Numbered from the stretch's first letter, positions 22,791-35,300 are shown. The stretch: DNA of 64,000 bases from Piliocolobus tephrosceles (GCF_002776525.5 NC_045438.1:146856095-146920094), one strand, 5' to 3'. Translations and numbers: made by a program. Notes: a model not told the origin generated them from the sequence alone.

Positions 22791-23107
22791 ATTTTATTTT
22801 TTATTTATTAATTTTTTTTTTTTGAGCTGGAGTCTCACTCTGTTGCCCAGGCTGGAGTGCAGTGGCATGATCTCAGCTTACTGCAACCTCCGCCTCTTGG
22901 GTTCAAGTGATTCTCCTGCCTCAGCCTCCCGAGTAGCTGGGATTACAGACATGTGCCACCACACCCGGCTAATATTTTATATTTTTGGTAGAGACGGGGT
23001 ATCACCATGTTGGCCAGGCTGGTTTTGAACTCCTGACCTAAAGTGATCCACCCGCCTCAGCCTCCCAAAGTGCTGGGATTACAGGCATGAACCACCATAC
23101 CCAGTCT
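22791..23107 (-). mobile_element. Alu (S-like) with (TTTTA)n tail
   Basis: Inverted full-length Alu; duplication accttagattatttt (22776-22790 and from 23108). Confidence 0.95.
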
Positions 23108-23338
23108 ACCTTAGATTATTTTAATAGAATTGTTTTTTAAATGTTGATGCTGGAGATTAGAATTAACTCCAAATGTATACTTAAACATATTATATTAGGT
23201 TTTGACTAACAGAATTTTCTTTCAGGGAATGTGGTCTATTTATCAATACACTTACCTAAATCACGGTAATAAAGTCCTTCACCACTCTGTATCATTTCAA
23301 AGATTGCTTCTTCTTTCTCTGTTTACTTATCTAATTTT

Positions 23339-23637
23339 GTTGTTGTTGTTGTTGTTGAGACAGAGTCTTGCTCTGTTGCCCAGGCTGGAGTGCAGTGGCG
23401 CAATCTCGGCTCATTGCAAGCTCTGCCTCCCGGGTTCATGCCATTCTCCTGTCTCAGCCTCCTCAGTAGCTGGGACTACAGGTGCCCGCCATCACGCCCA
23501 GCTAATTTTTTTGTATTTTTAGTAGAGACAGGGATTCACTGTGTTAGCCAGGATGGTCTCGATCTCCCAACCTCGTGATCCGCCTGCCTCAGCCTCCCAA
23601 AGTGCTGGGATTACAGGCTTGAGCCACCGCGCCTGGC
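23339..23637 (-). mobile_element. AluY-like with (GTT)n tail
   Basis: Inverted Alu; perfect duplication ttacttatctaatttt (23323-23338 and 23638-23653). Confidence 0.96.
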
Positions 23638-23653
23638 TTACTTATCTAATTTT

Positions 23654-24262
23654 TTAAGGAATGAGGGCAATATAATTAATTTTTCCTGTTGTAATAGTGT
23701 TTCATGGCACTGCTTAATTGTACCCTATGTTTGTAAATTTCAGTATTTAACTACATATATATAAGACGTAAGGTGCAGTGGCTCACGCCTGTAATTAACA
23801 CAACTATGCATAATTTTTGATTTACAACTGTAACATCCTAAGAGAAACACAGTTATATTATTCCAGTAAGAAAGATATATAAAATTAAAAATAAATATTT
23901 TTCCTTTGTTTTGAGGTTTTAATTAATTTTGAAATATGTGAATTTCCTTTCTAATCTGGTGTTAAGTAATTAGAGTTTCCCTTCTAACCTGAAATTTGGA
24001 TGTTCTTTCCAGATTTAATTCTTGTCGGGAAAATAATTTCCTAGTAGAGTAGAAACGACAACGGGAGCTGGTGGGAAGGAGACCCACCAGTCATAATTAT
24101 CCCACAGAAAAAAGAAAAGTTGAATCCAACACGCTTTTCTGGAGATTAGAAAAGCAGATTTCAATATATTCAAGTACAGGTACAATTAGAAGACCTGAGA
24201 CTCCAGAATGAGAAATGGTTCAAGAGCAGAGGACTATCAACATTTGAATCATTTGTGATTGT
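23654..24262. other. Spacer with a 26-base orphan Alu 5' fragment
   Basis: At 23770-23795 a lone piece of the Alu head (ggtgcagtggctcacgcctg) sits in otherwise unrelated AT-rich DNA. No gene seen. Confidence 0.6.
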
Positions 24263-24560
24263 TTTTTTGCTTGTTTTTTGAGACCGAGTCTCACTCTGTC
24301 ACCCAGGCTGCAGTGCAGTGGCACAGTCTTGGTTCACTGCAACCTCTACCTCCTGGGTTCAAGTGATTCTTGTGTCTCAGCCTCCCAACTAGCTGGGATT
24401 ACAGGCACACGCCACCACACCCGGCTAATTTTTTGTATTTTTAGTAGAGATGGGGTTTCACCATGTTGGCCAGGCTGGTCTCAAACTCCTGACCTCAAGT
24501 GATCTGCCTGCCTTGACCTCCGAAGTGCTGGGATTACAGGTGTGAGCCACCGCGCCCAGC
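24263..24560 (-). mobile_element. Alu (S-like)
   Basis: Inverted Alu; atttgtgattgt on both sides. Confidence 0.94.
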
Positions 24561-25183
24561 GCATTTGTGATTGTATTATTAGAACTTGCATGAGGAAGAA
24601 AAGGTAAAGACAGGCGAGAGAAAACTGCATGAGAAGCTTTCTGGTGTTCTTAGACTTTCAAAGGGCCGCAGCCAAAGATGAAAGCAGGGACACATTGCCG
24701 TAGATGAGGAGAGAAGCCCAGTGACCTGGCGCAGATTCAGAAAGTTTTAGCCCCAGAGGCCTCTGAAGCAAAATTCCTGACAGCGAAAAGGTCTGCAGTT
24801 CAGAAATGAAGCGCAAAAACAAAGGCATAGGCCCGTTGCTTGCCCGTTGCTTGCCATAGAGACAAATCAGATCAATTTCCCTTCCATTTTGTTTCTATCT
24901 TCATCAGGAGCCTGTACTCCAGAAAGCAACAAAGTTCTCAAATGGTGAGGGATAGTGGGGGAGAGAGTTCAATCCCAGTGTCTCCTCAAGTTTGAGTCTC
25001 TGGGTTCCCACGGAATACAACCCAGCAAGCAGAAATATCCAGAGATGACAGAAGTATCACCCCTGGGCATCTCAGAGAAGGGCAAACATTCTGGGTTTCC
25101 AAGAGGGAAGGGAAGGAGTAAGTTTAGCCACAGACCAAAGTGCTTCACATTAAGTGCCAGAAAAATTCCAGATTTTAATTTCT
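24561..25183. other. Spacer
   Basis: Mixed-composition DNA; an exact 11-base tandem repeat (cccgttgcttg) lies at about 24833-24854. No gene recognised. Confidence 0.55.
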
Positions 25184-25489
25184 GTTTTTTTTTTTTTTTT
25201 TTTTTTTTGACACAGGGTCTCGCTGTGTCGCCCAGGCTGGAGTGCAGTGGCACGATCTCATCTCACTGCAAGCTCTGCCTCCCAGGTTCACACCATTCTC
25301 CTGCATCAGCCTCCCGAATAGCTGGGATGACAGGCACCCGCCACCGTGCCTGGCTAATCTTTTGTACTTTTAGTAGAGACGGGGTTTCAACGTGTTAGCC
25401 AGGATGGTCTCAATCTCCTGACCTCGTGATCCACCTGCCTTGGCCTCCCAAAGTGCTGGGATTACAGGTGTGTGCCACCGTGCCTGGCG
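25184..25489 (-). mobile_element. AluY-like
   Basis: Inverted full-length Alu with a long poly(T) start; directly followed by another inverted Alu. Confidence 0.94.
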
Positions 25490-25490
25490 T

Positions 25491-25789
25491 TTTTCTTTTT
25501 TTTAGAGACAGAGTCTCACTGTGTTGTCCAGGCTGGAGTGCAACATTCAGTAATCTTGGCTAACTGCAACCTCTGCCTCCCGAGTTCAAGTGATTCTCCT
25601 GCCTCAGCCTCCCAAGTAGCTGTGACTGCAGGCGTGTGCCACCAGCCCTGGCTAATTTTTGTATTTTTAGTAAATATAGGGTTTCACCATGTTGGCCAGG
25701 CTGGTCTTAAACCCCTGACCTCAGATGATCTGCCTGCCTCGGCCTCCCAAAGTGCTGGGATTACAGACATGAGCCACCGCACGTAGCCC
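25491..25789 (-). mobile_element. Alu (S-like)
   Basis: Inverted Alu directly after the preceding one. Confidence 0.92.
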
Positions 25790-25892
25790 GATATTTTCAT
25801 TTCTATTTAATGGGGTTGTGATCATTAAGAAAATAATTTAGCAATCACATGGAACCCAAATACATTCAGTAAAATCATGAACTGTTTCTCTC

Positions 25893-26204
25893 TTTTTTTT
25901 CTTTTCTTTCTTTTTTTTTTTTTGAGACGGAGTCTCGCTCTGTCGCCCACGCTGGAGTGCAGTGGCGCGATCTCCGCTCACTACAAGCTCCGCCCCCCGG
26001 GTTTACGCCATTCTCCTGCCTCAGCCTCCCGAGTAGCTGGGACTACAGGCGCCCGCCATCTCGCCAGGCTAGTTTTTTGTATTTTTACTAGAGACGGGGT
26101 TTCACCGTGTAGACCAGGATGGTCTCGATCTCCTGACCTCGTGATGCACCCGTCTCGGCCTTCCAAAGTGCTGGGATTACAGGCTTGAGCCACCACGCCC
26201 GGCC
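25893..26204 (-). mobile_element. AluY (Old World monkey type)
   Basis: Inverted, near consensus; a T-rich tctcttttttt duplication flanks it. Confidence 0.95.
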
Positions 26205-26314
26205 TCTCTTTTTTTTCAAATAGGGGTTGCTAATCTGGTAGCTATGAATATTATACTTAAGGTAAAATCTGATGTTAGCAAAATATTTCAGTCACATGAC
26301 ATTCTCCAAGTCTC

Positions 26315-26604
26315 TTTTTTTTTGAGACGGAGTCTCTCTCTGTTGCCCAGGCTGGAGTGCAGTGGCCAGATCTCAGCTCACTGCAAGCTCCGCCTCCCGG
26401 GTTTACGCCATTCTCCTGCCTCAGCCTCCCAAGTAGCTGGGACTACAGGAGCCCGCCACCTCGCCCGGCTAGTTTTTTGTATTTTTAGTAGAGACGGGGT
26501 TTCACCGTGTTAGCCAGGATGGTCTCGATCTCCTGACCTCGTGATCCGCCCCTCTCAGCCTCCCAAAGTGCTGGGATTACAGGCTTGAGCCACTGCGCCC
26601 GGCC
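26315..26604 (-). mobile_element. AluY (Old World monkey type)
   Basis: Inverted; duplication ccaagtctctttt (from 26306 and from 26605). Confidence 0.96.
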
Positions 26605-26764
26605 CCAAGTCTCTTTTAATCTGAGATTTGATGGTTCTTCAAGACTGTCTTTTAATGGTTCTTCATTCTTGATTCTTTGTTCTTCATTCTTGACAAACTT
26701 TTATTCCTTCAAAATATTTTAAATGAATTCTAATAAATTGCTATTCAAAATAATTGTAAAAATG

Positions 26765-27054
26765 GGCCAGGCACGGTGGCTCATGCTTGTAATCCCAGCA
26801 CTTTGGGAGGCTGAAGCGGGAGGATCACTGAGCCCAGGAGTTTGGGTAACATAGTGAGGGCTTGCCTCTACAAAAAATAAAAATAAAAATAATTAGCTGA
26901 GTATAGTGTTGCACCCCTGTAGTCTCAGTTACTCAGGAGGCTGAGGCGACAGGAATGCCTGAGCCCAGGAGGTCAGGGCTGCAGTGACCTGTGATCATGC
27001 CACTGCACTCTGGCCTGGACAACAGAGTGAGAGCCTGTCTCAAAAACAAAACAA
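26765..27054 (+). mobile_element. AluJ-like
   Basis: Diverged Alu missing part of the left arm around 26845. Confidence 0.88.
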
Positions 27055-27384
27055 GGTCGGGTGTGGTGGCTGATGCCTGTAATCCCAGCACTTTGGGAGG
27101 CCGAGGCGGGCGGATCACGAGGTCAGGAGATCGAGACCATCCTGGCTAACACGGTGAAACCCCGTCTCTACTAAAAAAAAAAAAATACAAAAAATTAGCC
27201 GGGCGTGGTGTCGGGCACCCATAGTCCCAGCTACTCGGGAGGCTGAGGCAGGAGAATGGCGTGAACCCGGCAGGCGGGGCTTGCAGTGAGCCGAGATTGC
27301 GCCACTGCACTCCAGCCTGGGCGACAGAGTGAGACAGTCTCAAAAAAAAAAAAAAAATAATAATAATAATTATTATTATTATTA
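27055..27384 (+). mobile_element. AluY-like with (AAT)n(ATT)n tail
   Basis: Full-length Alu inserted at the previous Alu's tail; the tail has become a self-complementary AAT/ATT microsatellite. Confidence 0.93.
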
Positions 27385-27400
27385 TAAAAATGGATATACT

Positions 27401-27778
27401 GCTGGGCACGGTGGCTCAAGCCTGTAATCCCAGCACTTTGGGAGGCCGAGACGGGCGGATCACAAGGTCAGGAGATCGAGACCATCTTGGCTAACATGGT
27501 GAAACCCCGTCTCCACTAAAAAAATACAAAAAACTAGCCGGGCGAGGTGGCGGGCGCCTGTAGTCCCAGCTACTTGGGAGGCTGAGGCAGGAGAATGGCG
27601 GGAACCCGGGAGGCGGAGCTTGCAGTGAGCTGAGATCTGGCCACTGCACTCCAGCCNNNNNNNNNNNNNNNNNNNNNNNNNNNNNNNNNNNNNNNNNNNN
27701 NNNNNNNNNNNNNNNNNNNNNNNNNNNNNNNNNNNNNNNNNNNNNNNNNNNNNNNNAAAAAAAAAAAAAAAAAAAAAA
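27401..27778 (+). mobile_element. AluY (Old World monkey type) containing an assembly gap
   Basis: Young AluY from 27401 to 'ccagcc' at 27656, then 100 N, then poly(A) to 27778. The target-site copies ggatatact before it and aggatatactg after it show that only the short Alu 3' end is missing. Confidence 0.95.
27657..27756. other. Assembly gap (100 N)
   Basis: Run of exactly 100 N, a conventional placeholder length, inside an Alu right end. Confidence 0.99.
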
Positions 27779-27940
27779 GGATATACTGATCAAAGTAAAT
27801 ATGGTTGAGTGGATGCTATTATGTATGAACAACATTTATAACTAACTTCTTTTTAAAAATTAACTTTAAAACATATGCTGTACTTTACATTTTTGTCTTA
27901 TGCCTATGGAAAAGATGGTAAATTGTGGAACTACATTCAC

Positions 27941-28235
27941 TTTTTTGTTGTTGGTGTTTTACACAGGGTCCTCCTCTGTTGTCATGACTGGAGTTCAGTG
28001 GTGTGACTTCAGCTCACCGCAACCTCCACCTCCCAGGCTTAAGTGATCCTCCTGCCTTAGCTGAGACCACAGGCATGAGCCACCAAGCCCAGCTATTTTT
28101 TTTTTTTTTTTTGTAGAGATGGGGTTTCACCATGTTGCCCAGGCTGGTCTCAAATTCCTGGGCTCAAGCGATCCACCTGCTTTGGCCCCCCAAAGTAAGT
28201 GTTGGGATTACAGGCATGAGCCACAGCACCTGGCT
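27941..28235 (-). mobile_element. AluJ-like
   Basis: Inverted old Alu with deletions in the right arm. Confidence 0.88.
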
Positions 28236-28244
28236 TCACTTCTC

Positions 28245-28430
28245 TTTCTTATCAGCTATTACCTTGGCCAAATTACTTAACCTGTTATTTATTTTCTTAT
28301 CTATAAAGTGGGGATAAATAATAACAATCTCATAGGGTTGAAATTAAATAAAATTATAAATATATATATATATATAAAGGACAAGTATACAATAAATGCT
28401 TAATAAATGTTGCTGTTGATGCCATTAGCG
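28245..28430 (+). mobile_element. MIR SINE
   Basis: 'accttggccaaattacttaa', 'cttatctataaagtggggat', 'ctcatagggttgaaattaaa' and 'aataaatgcttaataaatgt' are the MIR core and 3' end in order; a TA microsatellite has grown inside it. Confidence 0.85.
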
Positions 28431-28560
28431 GTGGTAATGTTGGTGATAAAGTTTAGTAGTAATTTCACTGGGCTCAGAGTAAGCCACTCAATAACTTCCT
28501 GCATAAAAATTGCTTTTTCTTTCTCTATCAGGCAAGAAATTATTTTCAAGAAACAGACCA

Positions 28561-28856
28561 GGCTGGGCGTGGTGGCTCATGCCTATAATCCCAGCACTTT
28601 GGGAGGCCGAGGTGGGCAGATCACTTGAGGTCAGGAGTTTGGGACCAGTCTTGCCAACATAGTGAAACCCGTCTCTACTAAAAGTACAAAAATTAGCCGG
28701 GTGTGGTGGCAGGCGCCTGTAATCCCAGCTAACAGGGAGGCTAAGAAAGAAGAATTGCTTGAAACCAGGAGGCGGAGGTTGCAGTGAGCAGCGATCTCCA
28801 GCCTGCACTCTAGCCTGGGCAACACAGCGAGACTCCATTGGAAAAAAAAAAAAAAA
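28561..28856 (+). mobile_element. Alu (S-like)
   Basis: Full-length Alu with a rearranged right arm and an A14 tail. Confidence 0.92.
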
Positions 28857-31460
28857 GAGAGACCACCGGACTAAAAATGACTTTGTCAATATGAATTTCT
28901 TTTCCCCCACATAAGAAGTTTGGTGGTGCTGTTCTTGAATTGGTTCCATAGTTCAGCATGTCAGGGCCCTGGGTCAGCCTTCCCAGGGTTCTCTGGGCAT
29001 TTGCTCCTGGCCACAGGACAGCCACGCAGCTGCTCCAAACATCATACCCTCTGCATGCTAAGCAGGAAGGAAACAGGAATAGGCACTCATCAGTGGCCTC
29101 TCACCCGTTTTCAGGCAGGAAAATCGCTCTGAGACATCTCCCTCCCCTCCCCGGCAGACTTGTCCTTAGGTCAACTTCTCGGACACAGGGTGCTCCTGGC
29201 AGAAAAGGAGTCTGGGAATTGAGCATCTGCAATTTTCAGCCACAACAGTGGGAAGGCAGATCTGCCAGCCAGGAAAAAAGGTGAACCAAGGTTTGCCACC
29301 TTATTTTAACTTTACTGTTCCTTTTCATTGCAAACCAGATACATTGTTTTCAAAGACTCATTTCAGAGACCTAGCCCAAAATATAATGTCCCACCTCAAT
29401 CTCTATACAAATGTTCATTGTCAGAGGTAAATAAGTAAATAACCCTTCCTCCCTCCTGAATGCAGCAGAGCAGGTAACTGTCAAGCCATTCAGACATTTT
29501 TTAAATCCCTAAACACAAAATTGGGAAGCCGTGAGCCAGATGGTCTCCCATGATTGTTGCTGACTCGATGACTCACTCTTTTGTCCCTTGTGTTTCAGAA
29601 TTTCTTTTTCAGAAATTCCCCTGATCTCATCTCTCTGTTTTCTTCCTCTTCCATTAGATGGATTAAATGTCTTCCAAAATATCACCTTCCTCTTCTAGCA
29701 GTAGAACAGCAGGGAAACGGTGGCAGAAACAGTACAACATGAAGGCTTGGGGGTGTGTGTGTGTGTGTGTGTGTGTAGGGAATGTGGATGGAGAAAAACT
29801 AGATTTGCCTTTTAACCTCACCCTGTTACCTTCCAAACATACAAAATACTTCAATACCTTTCTGGTAATCACAAGGTTCAGCTCACTCTCCACTCTTCCC
29901 CACACCTCCCATCCCTGGCCCAGTGAATTCCCTGCTCCCCACCTGCCAAAAAAGAAAAGGGTAGGGGGTTAACAAGATCTCCAATCCCTGAAAAAGGAAA
30001 GCAGAAATCGCCAGGGCTGGAAGCTCCCTCTCTACGGCACAGCAGACAGCAGAGTGACAGCAAAATCCTCTTCTGCTTCCTGCCTTTCAAAGGAAGCACA
30101 TTGAGGCACTCACCTAACCAGCTGTCCTGCATCTTGTTCCAGGAAGATAATAAGGATTCCCAAACACAGCACATGCCTCACCCAAAGCCAGTGTGGGCCA
30201 GCAACATGGAGATGCATTGGAGAGACTCAGTGTGGATGCCCCGTTGGAGAAATAAGATCAAAAAAATTGTATACCAACTAAAACCAGGATCAAATAAAAT
30301 TCAAATGGGATCAATGATGGGTTCCATGAGCATCAGATAGGGACGCTGAAGCTTAGCAGCCACATAAGAGAAAAAGTCCACTTTGTGCAGGGCGATGCTC
30401 TGAGGCAGCAGCAGTGTGACCAACCTCTGGGAAGATAGGGTGACTTTAGGAAGGTTTGGGGCTGATCAGACACATGTGAGCTTTATGCTGAGGGACGGGG
30501 TCTTCAGTCTTCAAAGACCCTTCACAAATGTGAAATGTCCGCAACAGAGAACTAAGATGGTGGTCATCTGGAATAATGCCTTGTGAAGAAGCATTGATAA
30601 AACTGGTTGAGAATGTTACCCTGGTGAGGGAGAGGCTTAGGTCTCAGGAGCACACCCTCTATCACTGCTAGGAGCAGTGTAGTGGTTAAGCTTTCCGTTC
30701 TTTGTTCCTACTTACAGAGTTTGAATTTTGCCTGTTGACTAAGAACTAAGATTCTTGTCCATTCTGAGAGAAATACGTGTAGTACATAATCCATGCAAAT
30801 GCATGGGACCCGCCCATAGGAACCGTTGAGTGTTAGCTTCTGTTATTAAATTCCTCCCATCTTGATTTAAATAATTTGGCAAGTTTCCACAAGTGCCTGA
30901 GGCTGCAAAGAAGTGTTTCGGGAGCTCCAGATAACGTTTTCAGAAAAAGTCACCTATCCTTTGTGGATTACATACTAAATAGGTGGTTCTCAAACTTCAA
31001 TTTGAGAAATATTGTTAAAGACTTCCATTAGGGGATAATCCTATTAAATTTAGAGAATTTGGCAGAATGAGGATTTGTAATGGAATGCAATGTTCTGTGG
31101 AACACTAAGTGTCTCTAAAAACACTGAATAAATATAATTAATATCTCCTTGCATTTGTGAGCTGCTTATAGACACCAAGTGCCTACACATGTGCTGGTTT
31201 GTTTACTGTCTGCTGAATTATCAGGAAATTCTACCTGCCGGAGATTGCTACCAGCCTACTGGAGCTGGTTTCTGGCCCTTGCTCTCTGTTCCTTATAGAG
31301 TTGGCTTGCAGAATAACTTGGTTATGATCCGTTTTTAGTAGCTACTCCATAGTCAGTTCCCATTTCCTAGTAACCCCTTTTGCCACTGATGAGACAGAGC
31401 ATAACTCACCAAACATAACTATTCCTGAAATAGAGACTTTTAAACATACTTGTCATGAAT
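28857..31460. other. Spacer, mostly single-copy-looking DNA
   Basis: The longest Alu-free stretch in the left half. It holds a (GT)n run (29752-29777) and several short open frames on both strands (for example 28958-29284 and 29878-30174) with no recognisable domains. I see no gene, though old diverged repeats may be hidden here. Confidence 0.5.
29752..29777. repeat. (GT)n microsatellite
   Basis: About 13 GT units. Confidence 0.97.
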
Positions 31461-31668
31461 TTCTCAAGTGCGGTTTGCAAACCACCTGCATCAGAACCAT
31501 TTTTGTTTGCTTAAAAATGTTGACATACAGAGGTTCAGACATCCTGATTCCACCTCAGGGTAGTTAATCCAAATTGCAGGGCAGGAGGACTGGAAATCTA
31601 CATTTTTAACAAGCACCCCAGATGATCTTTATGCATACTAACAGTTAAGGACAATTGTTCTCATGTTT
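31461..31668 (+). mobile_element. MER5A-like hAT (Charlie) MITE
   Basis: Contains 'aaaccacctgcatcagaacc', 'ttcagacatcctgattccac' and 'ctggaaatctacatttttaa', the body of the MER5A non-autonomous hAT element. Confidence 0.8.
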
Positions 31669-31782
31669 CAGGAGCACAATTAAAAACAATTAAATCCTGC
31701 CAAGCTGACTGCTGGACAAAAGGCAAATACATAAAATAGAGAAATACAAAAAGGACTCAGAAGTACAGACCGTCCCGGAGCC

Positions 31783-31886
31783 GGCAAATCACACACCAAA
31801 CCCACCACTGGAAACCCTGAGTTGGAGCANNNNNNNNNNGGCAAATCACACACCAAACCCACCACTGGAAACCCTGAGTTGGAGCA
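31783..31886. other. 47-bp duplicate flanking a 10-N gap
   Basis: The 47 bases at 31783-31829 are repeated exactly at 31840-31886, immediately either side of N at 31830-31839. This is the signature of two contig ends that overlap but were not merged. Confidence 0.9.
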
Positions 31887-31944
31887 GGTACAAAATTTAA
31901 AAGGGGTTAAAACCTTATTAATAGGGACAAATAATACATAGTGA

Positions 31945-32403
31945 CATATATATAATATTAAATTGTAATATAATTATTATATATTATATATACTACAGTA
32001 TACAGCACTATAGTATAATATATTATATCATATATACTATAGTATATTAATATATCATATATACTATAATTATAATATGATAGATACTATATATCATATA
32101 TACTATAGTATATTAATATATTATATCATATATACTATAATTATAATATGGTATATAATACAATTTAATATTATATATTATATGCTACACACATATATCA
32201 TATATACTACATACTACATACTATAACATATTATATATACTATATATAATATAAATATACAATATATACTATATACCATAAATTATATGCCATATATCAC
32301 ATATGCTATATATAATATAATATACATATATAAATAATATATTAATATTATATATGTATATTATATTATATATTATGTATTTTATATATAAATAATATAT
32401 TTT
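31945..32403. repeat. AT-rich, palindrome-rich low-complexity tract
   Basis: About 460 bases of almost pure A/T made of shuffled tatata / taatatatta / catatatactata units, many self-complementary. It continues past the Alu at 32706-32737. Confidence 0.92.
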
Positions 32404-32705
32404 ATTTATTTATTTTTTTTGAGGTGGAGTCTCGCTCTGTCACCCAGGCTGGAGTGCAGTGGCCGGATCTCAGCTCACTGCAAGCTCCGCCTCCCGGGTT
32501 TACGCCATTCTCCTGCCTCAGCCTCTGGAGTACCTGGGACTACAGGTGCCCGCCACCACCTCGCCCGGTTAGTTTTTTGTATTTTTTAGTAGAGACGTGG
32601 TTTCACCGTGTTAGCCAGGATGGTCTCGATCTCCTGACCTTGTGATCCGCCCGTCTCGGCCTCCCAAAGCGCTGGGATTAGAGGCTTGAGTCACCGCGCC
32701 CGGCC
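32404..32705 (-). mobile_element. AluY (Old World monkey type) in AT tract
   Basis: Young inverted AluY inserted in the AT-rich tract; aataatatatt occurs on both sides. Confidence 0.94.
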
Positions 32706-32737
32706 AATAATATATTATATATAATATATACTATATA

Positions 32738-33020
32738 TATTTTTTGAGACAGAGTCTCTATCACCCAGGCTGGTGTACAGTGGTGTGATCTCGGCTCACT
32801 GCAACCTCTGCCTCCTGTTTCAAGCAGTTCTCCTGCCTCAGCATCTGGAGTAGCTGAGATTACAGGCAAGCCACCACGCCTGGCTAATTTTTGTATTTTT
32901 AGTAGAGATGGGGTTTCACCATGTTGGCCAGGCTGGTCTTGAACTGCAGACGTCAGGGGATCCACCCACCTCGGCCTCCCAAAGTGCTGGGATTACAGGC
33001 GTGAGCCACGGCACCTGGCC
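32738..33020 (-). mobile_element. Alu (S-like)
   Basis: Inverted Alu with small deletions near its tail end (agagtctctatcaccc). Confidence 0.92.
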
Positions 33021-35300
33021 AGTGCAATATTTTAAAAAGTCAAAGTCAATGCAAAAATATTTATAATGAACAAAGGCATGAAAACTTTAAATGAAGACAA
33101 GATCAAATATTACCCATGTTTTCCTTTTGCTTCAGGCTCTAATATGGCACTCTCCGGCACTGCCAGCACAGCTCTTCGCTGGCCAGTCTTTGTGCTATTG
33201 GGACAGTCCTTGTCCTGTCTCACTGTATCTAAAGGAGGAGCCTGGAACAGAGGAATGTCAACCATCTTATCCTCATGTTGCAGTTCAGAGAGTTTAAAGT
33301 CAAATGCTAATTTTATTAACTTGGACACATTGTTCTTTCCTTTGAAAATAAAAGTTAGATTGAGTTCTGTAGTTCTTAACCAAACAGAATTGTATTCCAG
33401 TGACAGGATTAACTTGCCTAAGACATATAGGCTCATAAGAAGCTGCCTACCCTGTTGATGCTCAGTTTAAGGGACTCTCAGCAGTGATTGTGATGGCCAA
33501 ATAGGCCCCTCTGTGGGGTGTCACTCTGCCTCAGATGCTGCTTTCTGATAGACATTTCTGGGTGTGTAAAATTTTAAATCCTTTATAAACATCAATGATT
33601 CGCATAATTGGTGTAATTATAGGTATCTAAAAAGCAGAAAATGCTTGTGTAACAGCTGCCAGTAGTTGGTTTCAGGAAACATGCAGTCACTTGTGGAGAG
33701 CCGGGCTTGGGGTATAATGCTCAGATAATATTACTTCCAGATGGACCAACTTGAATCAGAGATGGCACGGAGATAGAGGAAAAGTGCTCCCTCCCTAGGA
33801 ACCGAGCCATGCAGGAGTCCAGGGGTGGAAAATGCTGAGGGTCTCCCTTGACTGCACAGTGAGTGTGCACAGGTCCAACATCTACAGTGGGATCCAGGTA
33901 CTTACGTGAGGAAGGACTAGAAAGGAATAGTTTCAACCATCCTTTGTCAGTGTTATTTTCAAATGTTCCACAGTTGTTAAGGCCTCTATTAAACGTAAGA
34001 GAAACCGGCACACAATTGGCAGTCCCGAGTTTACATATGTCTGTCTTCTTCCAAATGGGCATGGAGGAAATGAAAATATTTTTAATTTATCCACTCCTTA
34101 AATACGTGGGGCTGTTTTGTTCATAAAATGCTTGTGGTTTATTGAGAAGTTCTTAAAGCCAATTCTGTTAGTGATAGGTACTTGAACCTGCAAACATTGC
34201 CCTGAGTACTCTCCTACTCTTTTAAAGAACAGGTGGGTTTGGGTGGAGAAGGATAATTAATTGGGAGAAATGGAAACAATTTAGAGGCATTGACCCTCGG
34301 GCAGATTCCCAAGGCCTGCTACCAGTTAGCCTGCCAAAATGGCCGCCAATTACCAACCTACAGCTAAAGAGGTCTCCTCCCACACTTCCTGAATGAATGT
34401 TCTCACTTCATTTTGTCAAACTACCCATCCTTCTACAAATGAACAATCTGAACTTAGCTACAATCTCCTTTTTTTAAAAAATGTGCATTTATGTAGTAGT
34501 AAATCTCCCAGTGTATTAGCACTGCCTCTTTCAAAGACAGGCTTCTGGACCTGCTTCTGCCTGGGTGGGGGAAACAAAGTGTGGTGTGTTTTGAGACTAC
34601 AGATAGCCCCACAACTTCCCAGGAACTTCAAATAAATTATTAAATGGTCCTCAACTGAGGCCCATTTAATCAAAAAGTTTCAGTCATATTGATGTTATAA
34701 CACCTACCTAACAGCAGTCTTAAAGGAAAAGACAGTGGGTTTTATTATGATTATTATTTATTTATTATTGAGGGGACAGGGAGTTTTACAATGATTTTGA
34801 TAATAGTTAATTTTGGAGCATGAACCAGCATCCAAGGCAGAACAGGCCTGAACATTATGTTATGATGTTGGGTATGTTATGTTAATATGTTTGAGGAATC
34901 TGGTAGGATCAGTCCAGGGAGCTAGGCCAAGTGGCCCCTAAATTTTCTTTTCATCTAAAAAGTTCAAAATTCTGTGACCAGTGACTCTATGATCATATCC
35001 TAAAGCAGTGGGGGTTTTTTTTCCCTCCATTTTTAAAGCAGAATCATTTATGTAAAACAGATGAAAGAGGAACTGCTCTGGGTGGTTATGTGTGGATTTT
35101 CTCTGAGCATATCTGTCTAAAGGAGAAAGAAAGGGGGTAGTGTATCTTGGTCTCTATGATGACTAGATAAGGTTGAACTCCCACAAAGCAGACCTAAACC
35201 TAGCCCAAAATATCTTTTGCCAGTTTGTCACATGGATGTTTTGTTGTAGGACTTTCTCCTTAGTTCAGCTAAATACGGGGGTCCTTGTCACATGACCAAG
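33021..35300. other. Spacer with overlapping unassigned open frames
   Basis: Single-copy-looking DNA. Open frames of about 130 codons (plus, 33066-33458) and 108 codons (minus, 33110-33436) overlap each other and show no known domain; chance is the simplest reading. An unassigned repeat copy lies at 34496-34643. Confidence 0.45.
34496..34643 (+). repeat. Unassigned repeat pair, copy A
   Basis: About 148 bases closely similar (roughly 85% by eye) to 40125-40273 in the same orientation. Shared words include 'ctctttcaaagacaggctt' and 'cacaacttcccaggaacttc'. I do not recognise the family. Confidence 0.8.

Noticed and set aside
33066..33458. 130-codon plus and 108-codon minus open frames
   Set aside because: They overlap on opposite strands, have no recognisable domain or flanking gene signals, and lengths within chance expectation for this much DNA.
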